A DNA stretch of 64,000 nt from Ehrlichia canis str. Jake (GTDB taxonomy: Bacteria; Pseudomonadota; Alphaproteobacteria; Rickettsiales; Anaplasmataceae). Both the position numbers and the translations under genes were made by a program. Location of the stretch: positions 310,001 to 374,000 of the forward strand of contig NC_007354.1 in assembly GCF_000012565.1 (NCBI RefSeq). Direction: 5' to 3'. Shown here in pieces: positions 39,422 through 49,332 of this stretch (its first letter is position 1; each line of letters begins with the position of its first letter). Below the pieces are notes generated by a model that was given only the letters and a program-made list of their open reading frames with translations, was not told where the DNA came from and searched no databases.

Positions 39422-41341
39422 TTAGTAATAACTTGAAATATTTTTTATAACTTGTACATGTGCTGCAGGTAATTCTTTAATAAACCTTGATATTTTCATT
39501 TGTTGACGCCAGTTATTGATATCTCGTACTGCTGCACATGATATGAATAATTGTTCACGTGCTCGTGTTATTCCAACATAAGCTAACCTTCTTTCTTCTT
39601 CTAGTGCTTCTCCTGTTCTATCTTGTAAAGATTTTTCGTGTGGAAATATTCCTTCTTCCCATCCAGGTAAAAATACTATAGGGAATTCTAGTCCTTTTGC
39701 TGCATGTAATGTCATAATATATGTGTAATTGTTGTTGTAATCTAATGAATCCATTTCTGTTACAAGACTGATGTGTTCTAAAAATTCGTTTACATCGTTA
39801 AAACTTAATAGTGCAGAGAAAAGTTCTTTTATATTTTCTATTCTTGCCAGCCCATTTTCTCCTTCATTTTCTAACATGTCTATGTACCCTGAGTCATATG
39901 CTATCATTTTGACAGTATTTGATATTGAATCAGATAACAAGGATTCCTTCCAAGAGTCAATCTTGTTAAGTAAGTGATTTAGAGATCTGGATACTTTGTC
40001 AGATAATTGATTGCCTGATACTAAAAGTTTTGCAGCATTTAAAAAGTATGTATTATTCTGTTTAGCACATAAATATATTTTATTAAGAGTTGATGCTCCT
40101 ATATGACGTTTAGGTTTATTAATTATTCTTTCGAAAGCAATGTCGTTGTTGGGATTTGCAGTTATTTTTAAGTAGGCGATAATATCTCTAATTTCTTGTC
40201 TGTCGTAAAATCTTGTACCACCAATTATTTTATATGGTATGTTGTACTTGATAAAATATTCCTCGAATATTCTTGTTTGAAATCCTGCTCTTACTAAAAT
40301 TGCTGTTTCATTAAACTGATAGTCATGTGAATTTTTAATGTACTCACATATGTACTGTGCTTCTGCTTTGCTATCCCAAAATTTCATTAAATTGACTTTT
40401 TGTCCTTTCTCATTTGTTGTCCATAGTTTTTTCCCTAACCGTGATTTATTGTTGTTTATTATTGCTGTAGCAACATTTAGGATATTGGATGTTGATCTAT
40501 AGTTGCATTCTAGTCTTACGACTTTTGCATTTGGGAAATCATCAGAAAATTTTAAAATATTTCCTACTTCTGCTCCACGCCAGCTATATATTGATTGATC
40601 ATCATCTCCAACACAGCATAAGTTTTTATACTTTTGTGCTAATAATCTTAACCATAAATATTGAATTGTATTGATGTCTTGATACTCATCGACCATTATG
40701 TACTTAAATTGTTCTTGATAGTGAGATAATATATCATGTTGTGTAGTGAGTATTTGAATGTTGTATAGTAATAAATCTCCAAAATCAACACAATTTAAAA
40801 ACTTTAATCTTTCTTGATATACATGATATGTACTTAATGCAACCGTATTGATAGGTTTGTATAACTCTGTTTCGGTTATATTATTTGCCATAAGGCCCCT
40901 GTCTTTCCATCTTTGTATTTTATTTAATATGATTTTATGAGCATCTAATCCATATTCAGGGTGCATATCATTGACAATATTTTTTATTACTTGTAGCTGA
41001 TCATCTGTATTAATGATTGTAAAATCATTTTTTAATCCAACTATTTCAGCATGTAGTCTTAGAATTTTTGTTGCTATTGCATGAAAAGTCCCTAGCCAAA
41101 TATTATATGCAGGTGTCATTTCATTAATCCTAGCAAGCATTTCGTTTGCTGCTTTATTGGTGAATGTTACTGCGAGAATTTGATTAGGTAATGCAAAATT
41201 ATTATTGATTATGTATGCTATTCTTGATGTCACAGTTCTAGTTTTACCTGTACCTGCTCCTGCCAATATTAATATTGGACCATTTATGTTAATAACAGCT
41301 TCTTTTTGATCTTCATTAAGTGAAGTAATGTAATCTTCCAT
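39422..41341 (-). CDS. uvrD: ATP-dependent DNA helicase UvrD/PcrA type
   Basis: Superfamily 1A 3'-5' helicase used in excision and mismatch repair and in clearing RecA or polymerase from DNA. 639 residues. Motifs in order: Q motif LNEDQKEAV, I GAGTGKTRTVTSRIA, Ia VTFTNKAANEM, II FKYIMVDEYQDIN, III DDDQSIYSWRGA, IV RLECNYRSTSNIL, V LHAAKGLEFPIVFLPGWEEG and VI EEERRLAYVGITRAREQL. It is shorter than E. coli UvrD (720) because the C-terminal RNAP/UvrB-binding tail is missing. UvrD and PcrA cannot be separated here, and Rep is less likely. Together with mutL, nth and recR it forms the window's repair set. Confidence 0.93.
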   Translation of the reverse strand: MEDYITSLNEDQKEAVININGPILILAGAGTGKTRTVTSRIAYIINNNFALPNQILAVTFTNKAANEMLARINEMTPAYNIWLGTFHAIATKILRLHAEIVGLKNDFTIINTDDQLQVIKNIVNDMHPEYGLDAHKIILNKIQRWKDRGLMANNITETELYKPINTVALSTYHVYQERLKFLNCVDFGDLLLYNIQILTTQHDILSHYQEQFKYIMVDEYQDINTIQYLWLRLLAQKYKNLCCVGDDDQSIYSWRGAEVGNILKFSDDFPNAKVVRLECNYRSTSNILNVATAIINNNKSRLGKKLWTTNEKGQKVNLMKFWDSKAEAQYICEYIKNSHDYQFNETAILVRAGFQTRIFEEYFIKYNIPYKIIGGTRFYDRQEIRDIIAYLKITANPNNDIAFERIINKPKRHIGASTLNKIYLCAKQNNTYFLNAAKLLVSGNQLSDKVSRSLNHLLNKIDSWKESLLSDSISNTVKMIAYDSGYIDMLENEGENGLARIENIKELFSALLSFNDVNEFLEHISLVTEMDSLDYNNNYTYIMTLHAAKGLEFPIVFLPGWEEGIFPHEKSLQDRTGEALEEERRLAYVGITRAREQLFISCAAVRDINNWRQQMKISRFIKELPAAHVQVIKNISSYY

Positions 41342-41787
41342 AATGCAATAAATTAATCATTATCTTGAGTATGTTATATTCTTTTTCTTATACAGTCAAA
41401 GTAAGATCTTAATTGTATTTATGAAAGATTTTCTAGTCATAGTAGAATATAACAGATAGTAGACTGTAATGTGTTTATTGCAGAATTATGAAAGTATATA
41501 TTTTTGTGTTTTCATATAAAAGCTATATATTTGCCTAAAAAATTAATACTTTTTATTAAAAATGAATTTTAGATTGATGTAATTTTTATTTACTACATCA
41601 TTGAATTTCAACTTTAAGATTGTAGGCTTATTTTATAAGTACAATTGTTTAGTGTGATTGTACTGATCTCAGTTTATCTTTTGAAATAGAAGTATTGGTT
41701 GTTTGTTTTGTAAACAATTACTTGACCTTAATGTGCTTGAGAATTAAGATGTTTGATATATTTTTAATGTTAGTTAATAAGTATTAG
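41342..41787. other. Divergent intergenic region uvrD / gyrA
   Basis: 446 bp holding both promoters. It includes an inverted repeat TTGTTTgttttgtAAACAA (about 41699-41717) directly upstream of the gyrA promoter candidate. Confidence 0.4.
41722..41750 (+). promoter_or_regulatory. Candidate gyrA promoter
   Basis: TTGACC (41722-41727), an exact 17-bp spacer, then TAAGAT (41745-41750). It ends 37 bp before the gyrA ATG. This is the best sigma-70-like match in this spacer, identified by eye. Confidence 0.5.
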
Positions 41788-44484
41788 ATGAGTGATCTCA
41801 ATAATGTCATATCGGTTTCTATAGAGCAGGAATTAGAAGATTCTTACTTGTCTTACGCAATGAGCGTGATAATTAGTAGAGCAATTCCTGATATAAGAGA
41901 TGGATTGAAACCTGTTCATAGAAGGATTTTGTATTCTATGTATAAATCAGGTTATGATTATGGTAAGCCATATAAAAAAGCTGCACGTGTTGTTGGGGAT
42001 GTAATGGGGAAATATCATCCTCATGCAGATGCAGCAATTTATGATTCATTAGTAAGGATGGCTCAGGATTTTTCTTTATTATTACCATTGATTGATAGTC
42101 AAGGTAATTTTGGATCTATAGATGGTGATCCTCCAGCTTCTATGCGTTATACAGAAGCTAGATTGGCAAGGGCGGCACATTTTTTATTAAATGATATAGA
42201 TGAAGATACTGTAGATTTTCGTCCTAATTATGATGAAAATGAAGTAGAACCAGTGGTATTGCCTGCAGAGTTTCCTAACATATTAGTGAATGGTGCTGGT
42301 GGTGTTGCTGTTGGCATGTCAACTAATATTCCTTCGCATAATTTGGGGGAAGTAGTAGATGCTTGTATAGCATATATAGATAATCCTGAAATTACTTTTG
42401 ATGAATTAATTAATATAGTTCGTGGTCCTGATTTCCCTACTGGTGGTACTATTTTAGGTGATGCTGGTATACGTTCTGCTTTTATGACAGGGAAAGGAAC
42501 GATTATTGTTCAAGGTAAAACTCATTTAGAGGATTTGCCATCTGGTAAACAAGCTATAATTATTGATGAAATTCCTTATCAGGTAAATAAGGCAAAGCTT
42601 ATTGAGCGTATTCATGAGTTAGTTAAAGAAAAAAAAATAGAGGGAATATTAGATTTACGAGATGAATCTAATAAAATGGGAATCCGAGTTGCAATTGAGT
42701 TAAAAAAGCAGGTGTCTCACCAGGTTGTGTTGAATCAAATTTTAGGATTAACTCCACTAAGAACGACTTTCAGTATTAATACACTTGTATTAGAGAATAA
42801 TAAACCAAAGGTAATGTCATTATTGGACATTATATCCACATTTGTTGAGTATAGGAGAGAAGTTTTAACGCGTCGTACGCAATTTAGATTGAGGAAAGTT
42901 CGAGAAAAAGCTCATTTATACATAGGAATGTATATTGCTGTATTAAATATTGATAAAGTGATTTCTATTATTAGGTCATCTCGTGATACAGCAGAGGCTA
43001 CTAAAAGATTACTTGAATGTAAGTGGGATGCTTTGACGTCTGTTAGAGAAATGATAGAACTTGTTGCTGATACTAAAAGCCTTGTAGTTGATGATGTGTG
43101 TCAGTTAACAGGAGTGCAAGTTAAGTCAATATTGGAAATGAAGTTGCAGCGTCTTACAAACTTAGAAAAGGAGAAGTTGGAGCTTGACTTAAAATCAATG
43201 GTGTCCATGATTAGACAGTATACTGAACTTCTTAAAAACAAGGAAGCTTTGCTAAAGCTTATTAAGGATGGGTTAATAGATGTTAAAACTAAACTAGCTG
43301 TACCTAGAAGAACTACTATAGATTACTCACATTTTGAAACTGACGTTGAAGATCTTATTCCAAAAGAAGATATGGTAGTTACTGTAACTATGAGTGGGTA
43401 CATTAAACGAGCTAAACTTTCAAATTATCGTGCTCAAAGAAGGGGTGGAAAAGGAAGAATAGGGCAGGCTATAAAAGAAGAAGATGTAATAACTAATCTT
43501 TTTGTAGTTAATACTCATACTAGTGTACTTTTCTTTTCTAATATTGGTAGAGTATACAAATTAAAAGTTTATAAACTTCCTTTAGGTGAACCTACATCAC
43601 GTGGTAGATCTTTGGTAAATATTTTCCCACTTAGTGAAAATGAATCAATAACTAGTGTAATGTCTCTGCCTGATAATGTAGAAGATGCTGAATCATTAAA
43701 TATTGTATTTGCAACTGCTTCAGGGAATTTAAGACGTAATGCACTTGCAGATTTTCAATATGTACCTAGTAATGGTAAGATAGCTATGGTACTTGATGAA
43801 GGGGATACTTTGATATCTGTAAAAGTATGTAAAGAAGAAGATCATGTTTTGTTGTCTACAAGATTAGGAAAAAGTATTAGGTTTTCTGTAAGTAATGTGC
43901 GCCAATTTAAAGGTAGAATGTCTGATGGAGTCAGAGCTATTAAATTGTCTTCGCAGGACAATGTAATTTCCATGTCGATATTACTAGCTATGGATATAGG
44001 TTCAGAAAAGAAAGATCTATATTTGAAAGTACCTTTAGATAAGCGTATAGCTGTTAAAGAAGAAGGTTTTATTGGAACAGGTATAGTTAAGATATTAGCT
44101 GATCTTGGGTTGGATCAAGACACTTTTATGACTATGGTCCAGAATGAGCAATTTATTTTAACTGTTACTGAAAATGGCTTTGGAAAGAGGACTTCTGCGT
44201 ATGAGTATCGTACTACTTTAAGGGGTGGAGTAGGTGTTGTTAATATCCTAACAACTACAAGAAATGGGAATGTAGTAGCTAGTTTCCCTGTTGAATCTAA
44301 TGATCATATAATGTTAATTACTGATAAAGGTAAGTTAATACGTATTGCTGTAAGTGATATCAGAATTATTGGTAGAAGTACCCAAGGTGTTACTTTGTTT
44401 AAAACTGAGAAACATGAAAAAGTTGTTTCTGTAGCAAAAATAATTGATGCTAAGGATGATTCTGAGATTGATGATGATGTATAA
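41788..44484 (+). CDS. gyrA: DNA gyrase subunit A
   Basis: Type II topoisomerase subunit that cuts and rejoins DNA while GyrB supplies ATP, introducing negative supercoils. 898 residues. The active tyrosine is in MRYTEARLAR. The GyrA box AQRRGGKGRIGQ shows that it is gyrase rather than topoisomerase IV. Six-bladed C-terminal pinwheel repeats continue to LIRIAVSDIRIIGRSTQGV. In the quinolone-resistance region HPHADAAIYDSLVRMAQ, the positions of E. coli Gly81 and Ser83 are both Ala (residues 80 and 82; Ala82 codon at 42031-42033). Ser83-to-Ala is the recognised basis of natural fluoroquinolone insensitivity in Ehrlichia. nth follows after 17 bp. Confidence 0.98.
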   Translation: MSDLNNVISVSIEQELEDSYLSYAMSVIISRAIPDIRDGLKPVHRRILYSMYKSGYDYGKPYKKAARVVGDVMGKYHPHADAAIYDSLVRMAQDFSLLLPLIDSQGNFGSIDGDPPASMRYTEARLARAAHFLLNDIDEDTVDFRPNYDENEVEPVVLPAEFPNILVNGAGGVAVGMSTNIPSHNLGEVVDACIAYIDNPEITFDELINIVRGPDFPTGGTILGDAGIRSAFMTGKGTIIVQGKTHLEDLPSGKQAIIIDEIPYQVNKAKLIERIHELVKEKKIEGILDLRDESNKMGIRVAIELKKQVSHQVVLNQILGLTPLRTTFSINTLVLENNKPKVMSLLDIISTFVEYRREVLTRRTQFRLRKVREKAHLYIGMYIAVLNIDKVISIIRSSRDTAEATKRLLECKWDALTSVREMIELVADTKSLVVDDVCQLTGVQVKSILEMKLQRLTNLEKEKLELDLKSMVSMIRQYTELLKNKEALLKLIKDGLIDVKTKLAVPRRTTIDYSHFETDVEDLIPKEDMVVTVTMSGYIKRAKLSNYRAQRRGGKGRIGQAIKEEDVITNLFVVNTHTSVLFFSNIGRVYKLKVYKLPLGEPTSRGRSLVNIFPLSENESITSVMSLPDNVEDAESLNIVFATASGNLRRNALADFQYVPSNGKIAMVLDEGDTLISVKVCKEEDHVLLSTRLGKSIRFSVSNVRQFKGRMSDGVRAIKLSSQDNVISMSILLAMDIGSEKKDLYLKVPLDKRIAVKEEGFIGTGIVKILADLGLDQDTFMTMVQNEQFILTVTENGFGKRTSAYEYRTTLRGGVGVVNILTTTRNGNVVASFPVESNDHIMLITDKGKLIRIAVSDIRIIGRSTQGVTLFKTEKHEKVVSVAKIIDAKDDSEIDDDV

Positions 44485-44501
44485 GTTATATATGCAGATA
44501 A

Positions 44502-45140
44502 ATGAATGAGAGAAAAATAGATTTGCTCTTTTCTAAATTTCAAGGACATAATCCTCACCCAAAGATAGAGCTGAGGTACACTAATGATTTTACTTTGTTG
44601 GTAGCGATAGTTTTATCTGCGCGTACTACTGATGTTAGTGTAAATAAAATTACGAGTAGATTATTTAAAATTGTGGATACTCCAAAGAAAATGTTAGATC
44701 TTGGAGAAAATGGGCTGAAAGGTTATATAAATACCATAGGATTGTATAATGCCAAATCTAAGAATATTATTGCATTAAGCGAAATTATTATCAATCAATA
44801 CAACGGTGCTGTTCCTTTAGATTTTAATGCACTTGTTGAGTTACCAGGTGTAGGAAGAAAGAGTGCAAATGTTTTTTTAAACACATGGTTAAAATTGCCA
44901 TCTGTTGCTGTTGATACTCATGTATTTAGAGTGAGTAATAGAATAGGTTTGGTAAATGAAAATAATGTATTAAAGACAGAGTATGCATTGTTAAATGTGA
45001 TACCAAAAAAGTGGTTATTATATGCACATCATTGGTTGGTATTGCATGGGAGATATATATGTAAATCTAGGAAACCATTATGTAATCAGTGTATCGTTAA
45101 AGATTTGTGTGAATATGAAAGTAAAAGTTGTTGTGTTTGA
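44502..45140 (+). CDS. nth: Endonuclease III
   Basis: Base-excision glycosylase/AP lyase for oxidised pyrimidines. 212 residues. The helix-hairpin-helix is LPGVGRKSANVFLNTW, whose Lys is the catalytic residue, and the following VAVDTHVFRVSNR carries the catalytic Asp. The 4Fe-4S cluster cysteines are present as CKSRKPLCNQCIVKDLC (C-x6-C-x2-C-x5-C). The gene starts 17 bp after gyrA and is probably cotranscribed with it. Confidence 0.97.
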   Translation: MNERKIDLLFSKFQGHNPHPKIELRYTNDFTLLVAIVLSARTTDVSVNKITSRLFKIVDTPKKMLDLGENGLKGYINTIGLYNAKSKNIIALSEIIINQYNGAVPLDFNALVELPGVGRKSANVFLNTWLKLPSVAVDTHVFRVSNRIGLVNENNVLKTEYALLNVIPKKWLLYAHHWLVLHGRYICKSRKPLCNQCIVKDLCEYESKSCCV

Positions 45141-45251
45141 TAGATTGATAATGAGAGATATGTTGATATTTTTTATTCTTGCCTAAAATGATTGACTATG
45201 TACATTTATTTTCTTACAGTGATACCATCTTGATAGTTTGTTGGACATTTT

Positions 45252-45854
45252 ATGAGATTAAGCTTAGTTAAGACTCTCTCAAAGTTGAAATGGGTATGTG
45301 TTGTTGCGGTGATGTCATTAATAGTATTTGCTGGAATGGTTTCATGGGTAAATAGTCGTAATGAGAAGGTATCACAACACATGGGTGATATGATGTATGA
45401 TGCGTTAATGAATGAAATTAGCGATGATGAAATGATAAAAATATTGAATGATGTTGCTAAAATTGATGAATCTAGTTACCAATATTTAGCTAAATTTAAA
45501 TTAGCAAGCATGTATGGTGAAGATAAAACAGAGGAAGCACAATCAATATATGCTGATTTGGCTGCTGATAAACGTCTTACTCCTGAATTAAGAGAATTGG
45601 CAGAGTATTTAGAGGTTATAACATTGCTTAAAGGAAATAATTTAGATTTATTGAAAAACAAGGTTCAACAGTTTTTATCTAAAAGATCTGAAGTTTACAC
45701 ATCATCTATAAAAGAAGCAATAGCAGTGTCTATGTTGAAAAATAATGATATAAGTGGTGCCGTTGGAGTAATAAAGGAAATAGTAGTTAGTGCAGATTCT
45801 GAACCTATTGTATATAAAAATGCAATGGATTTGCTGCAAATTTATGAAAATTAG
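45252..45854 (+). CDS. YfgM-like/TPR-type membrane-anchored protein
   Basis: 200 residues with one N-terminal transmembrane helix (about 12-31, KWVCVVAVMSLIVFAGMVSWV) and a helical, Ala/Leu/Glu-rich periplasmic part. The latter resembles the tetratricopeptide-like TPR_21 domain of YfgM: YQYLAKFKLASMYGEDKTEE, SIYADLAADKRLTPELRELA, ISGAVGVIKEIV. YfgM in other bacteria works with SecYEG and periplasmic chaperones. In Rickettsiales such proteins often sit near der or other housekeeping genes; here it lies between nth and htpG. Family assignment is by fold impression and only moderately sure. Confidence 0.6.
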   Translation: MRLSLVKTLSKLKWVCVVAVMSLIVFAGMVSWVNSRNEKVSQHMGDMMYDALMNEISDDEMIKILNDVAKIDESSYQYLAKFKLASMYGEDKTEEAQSIYADLAADKRLTPELRELAEYLEVITLLKGNNLDLLKNKVQQFLSKRSEVYTSSIKEAIAVSMLKNNDISGAVGVIKEIVVSADSEPIVYKNAMDLLQIYEN

Positions 45855-45865
45855 TAGTTTCAAAG

Positions 45866-45895
45866 CTTGAAAATTATTACTGTAGTTATTACTTA
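45866..45895 (+). promoter_or_regulatory. Possible heat-shock promoter of htpG
   Basis: CTTGAAA (45866-45872) is the sigma-32 -35 consensus. No CCCCAT-type -10 follows; TACTTA lies 17 bp beyond. It stands 53 bp before the htpG ATG. Weak but placed as expected. Confidence 0.3.
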
Positions 45896-45924
45896 TTTAT
45901 TTATAGTAGTTTGAGAGGGTTAAT

Positions 45925-47838
45925 ATGCAAGATGTTGTAAATTCTGAGAAATTGAAGTTTGATGCCGAAGTGGGCAAAGTATTAAAGCTTGTTATACACT
46001 CTCTTTATACTAATAAAGATATTTTTTTGAGAGAATTAATATCTAATGCTTCAGATGCATGTGATAAATTGCGTTATGAATCTTTATCTAATCAAGATTT
46101 AATAGATGGAGATACTGACTTTAAGATTGTGATTAGTGTAGATCAGGATAAGAACAGGTTGTATATATCTGATAATGGTATTGGAATGAATAGACAAGAC
46201 CTAATAGACAATTTAGGTACTATAGCGCATTCTGGTACACAAAGATTTTTGGATGCAATAAATAATGAAACTTCTTCTCAAGGTGTTGTTGAATTGATAG
46301 GTAAGTTTGGTGTAGGATTTTATTCTGCATTTATGGTGGCAAGTGAAGTTATAGTTGAGTCCCGTAAAGCTGGAGAATCTATAGGATACCAGTGGAGGTC
46401 TGCTGGTGATGGTGAGTTTATCATTTCTCAGCTAGAAGATGGTCAATTTCCTCGTGGTACTAAGATTACTTTGATATTAAAAACTGAAGAATCTGAATTT
46501 GTTGATAAGTTTCGTATAGAACATATTGTTACTACATATTCTTATCATATTAATTATCCAGTTTATTTCTTAAATGATGCAGGGGAGGAAGAAAAGTTAA
46601 ATAGTGATGCTGCGATTTGGACAAAGTCAAAAGATGAAATATCTGCGCAAGAGCATCAGAATTTTTTCCGTAGTGTAGCTCATGTTGGTGGTGAACCTTG
46701 GATGATATTGCATAATAAGAATGAGGGTGTAATAGAATATACTAATTTGTTGTATATACCATCTATTAAACCATTTGATTTGTTTCACCCTGATAGGAAA
46801 TGTTCGGTAAAGCTGTATGTTAATAAAGTGTTTATTACTGAAGATAATGTACAAATTATACCTCAATATTTAAGATTTCTAAAAGGTATAATAGATTCTT
46901 CAGATCTACCTTTAAATATTAGTCGTGAAACTTTACAAAATAATAAGGTTATTGAGAAAATCAAACAATCTATAGTAAAAAGGGTGTTATCAGAACTTAA
47001 GAAGAAAGCTGAAAATGATATTAATGATTACAAAAAATTTTGGGAGAATTTTGGATCAGTATTGAAAGAAGGTTTATGTGAATCTATGAATACTGAGTTT
47101 AGAGAAGAATTATTATCAGCTTGTCGTTTTTATAGTACTAATAGCGATGATTCATTGATTAGTCTAGAGGATTATATTGAAAGAATGAAAGAAGGTCAGG
47201 ATAATATTTATTATTTGACTGGTAATGATTTAGATTCTATCAAAAAAAGTCCTCAATTAGAGGGATTTGTAAGCCGTGGCATAGAAGTTATATTGTTAAT
47301 TGATCCTGTAGATGATTTTTGGACAAATGTAGTAACTGATTATCAGAGAGTGCCTTTGAAGTCGGTTATTAGAGCAGATGAAGATTTAGAGAAACTCGCT
47401 CATCTTAAAAAAGATGAAGAAGTTGGAGAAAGTAAAGATGAAAATCCTGATTCTAAAGAAAAGGTAGATGCATTTGTGAAATATGCGATTCAAGTGCTTG
47501 ATAAATTAGTTAGTGGAGTTAGAGTTTCAAAGAAACTAACAAATAGTCCAGTATGTTTGGCTGTAGCTGATGGTTCTATGGATATTAGAATGGAGAGGTT
47601 TTTAAGAGAGCAGAAGCAGTTGAATTATAAAAGTACAAAGATTTTAGAAATTAATCCTAAGCATCCTATTGTTAGCAGAATGATAGATGAATATGCTAAT
47701 ACTGGGGAAAATGCAGTTTTAGATAACATGTTACATTTGTTATTAGGTCAAGCATGTATTCTTGAAGGAGAAGAACTTGAGGATGTTAGTAGTTTTGCTG
47801 AAAGAATGAATAATGTTTTAGTCAAGGTGTATCAATAA
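45925..47838 (+). CDS. htpG: Chaperone protein HtpG (Hsp90)
   Basis: Cytosolic ATP-dependent chaperone. 637 residues with the complete three-domain layout. The N-terminal GHKL ATPase has [42 protein letters not shown] and [14 protein letters not shown]. The middle domain has [13 protein letters not shown] with its catalytic Arg. The C-terminal dimer domain has [10 protein letters not shown] and [14 protein letters not shown]. The start is preceded by GAGAGGG. Single gene. Confidence 0.98.
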   Translation: MQDVVNSEKLKFDAEVGKVLKLVIHSLYTNKDIFLRELISNASDACDKLRYESLSNQDLIDGDTDFKIVISVDQDKNRLYISDNGIGMNRQDLIDNLGTIAHSGTQRFLDAINNETSSQGVVELIGKFGVGFYSAFMVASEVIVESRKAGESIGYQWRSAGDGEFIISQLEDGQFPRGTKITLILKTEESEFVDKFRIEHIVTTYSYHINYPVYFLNDAGEEEKLNSDAAIWTKSKDEISAQEHQNFFRSVAHVGGEPWMILHNKNEGVIEYTNLLYIPSIKPFDLFHPDRKCSVKLYVNKVFITEDNVQIIPQYLRFLKGIIDSSDLPLNISRETLQNNKVIEKIKQSIVKRVLSELKKKAENDINDYKKFWENFGSVLKEGLCESMNTEFREELLSACRFYSTNSDDSLISLEDYIERMKEGQDNIYYLTGNDLDSIKKSPQLEGFVSRGIEVILLIDPVDDFWTNVVTDYQRVPLKSVIRADEDLEKLAHLKKDEEVGESKDENPDSKEKVDAFVKYAIQVLDKLVSGVRVSKKLTNSPVCLAVADGSMDIRMERFLREQKQLNYKSTKILEINPKHPIVSRMIDEYANTGENAVLDNMLHLLLGQACILEGEELEDVSSFAERMNNVLVKVYQ

Positions 47839-49332
47839 TACTCTATAAGTATGTTGAGGGTTAATATTGCATATTTGTAACTGAGTAATTAAAACTTGGT
47901 AAGTTGGGTGTGTATTATTCTGTTTAGAATATATATCTGTTCCATTGCTGAAGTGAATAGTTAATGAATATTGAATTAGCTTTAATCTTATACGTATTGT
48001 GTTTTATAAGCTTATATTGGAATATTGTATAGCTTCATTTAAGTGATACGAATATTAAGCTTCTAATAACTTACTATTATCATGAGTATGATAAATTAGT
48101 AGTTGTATAAATAGTTGTGAAGTTTGTTCAGGATTAAAATGTTATTCAGTAGGTCAGACTGAGAAATTTCTAACTCGGTATTACACACTAATTTTCAGAG
48201 TTTAAGTAACATTATTAACATTGTGTAGTATTAAATTATATATTATGTTTAAAGCTTATGTTATTGATAGGTAAAATTTAGAAATTTCTGACTCAGTGTT
48301 GCATTGTTTTTCAAGATTTAAGTAACGTACTAATCGTTTGTTAATAATGTATAAGTAGTGTGTTATATTCATTTAAACTATTATATTGAAAAGAATAATA
48401 TTATTTTGCTTGGATGTATGTTGATGTTATTACTAAAATCATAGATAAGAATTTAATACAAAAGATTTGATGTTAAAGACATATGTGCTGATTTTATGTA
48501 TATGTTTTGGTGAATATGCAATTTTTCATATAGTGTGTAGAGCTTTCAATAACGTATTATTGTTATTAATAAAATGATATTAGTATTAAGTATTAGATTA
48601 ATGTGTTGTTAAATAAGAGAGAGCTAGAAGCAATGTGATGATTAAAAATCATAGTGTTTTGGGCAAAGATTATTAATAGTGTGTTATTGTTTGGTAAATA
48701 GGTGAGCATATTGGTACTACAAAAATTTTATGTTAACTTACATGTTACATTTTTTTTGAATATGTGTTAGTGAGTTATAAAGAACTAGGTGGATGTGGTA
48801 ATTTTGCTAAATAATGGATGGTGATGTAGTTAATATTTGCCAATAATTGGTTAGTACTTATGTGATATTTAGTAAGCTGATGTTTTTTTCTTTATTTACA
48901 ATTGCTTAATTTTGATGATGATAACTTATCGTTGTATAAAAACCACTTGCAATCAATTAAAGAAATGTATAAAATTAATACATGTGTGTAGTTAAACTAG
49001 TTTGTGTCTAAATTAGGCGGAGGCCCTGCCTTACTTTTGTAAGATAAAGTGTGTGTTACCTAATGGTTATGCATTGATAGTAAGGTAGGACCGTATTTAT
49101 TAATCTTCTTAATTAATATAATAGGATTATAATTAAAAAATAATAAATAGTCAATAATAATTATTTATTATTTTAATATAAAATTATCTTATTCATATTT
49201 TATTTAATTATTTTTTTAATCAGTTAATAATTTATTTAATAAAGTTGTTGTTTTTCTTTTACTTATAGTTAAAAAATTAATAACTTAGTGACATCATATG
49301 TTAATTAATATTAAAAGCTGAATTGACAATAG
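47839..49332. other. 1.5-kb convergent intergenic region
   Basis: Between the 3' ends of htpG and purB. No protein gene. It contains a diverged direct repeat (about 48161-48210 and 48279-48326, period ~117 bp, core GAAATTTCT(A/G)ACTC(G/A)GT(A/G)TT) and a structured, less AT-rich segment near 49013-49095 (separate entry). The last 200 bp are almost purely A and T. Confidence 0.5.
49005..49100 (+). ncRNA. Candidate structured RNA
   Basis: GGCCCTGCCTTAC (49022-49034) can pair with GTAAGGTAGGACC (49080-49092) with one G-U and one A-C mismatch, closing a ~45-nt apical region. Outer AAAT/ATTT pairing is possible. It is the only G+C-rich patch in 1.5 kb of spacer, which suggests selection on structure. 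I cannot assign an RNA family: 6S RNA was considered, but no diagnostic sequence is recognised. The strand is uncertain. Confidence 0.3.

Noticed and set aside
41788-44484. Topoisomerase IV subunit ParC
   Set aside because: The GyrA box QRRGGKG and a full C-terminal pinwheel identify it as gyrase A.
49005-49100. 6S RNA, SRP RNA or tmRNA
   Set aside because: The hairpin is real, but I could not find the diagnostic conserved sequence of any of these RNAs.
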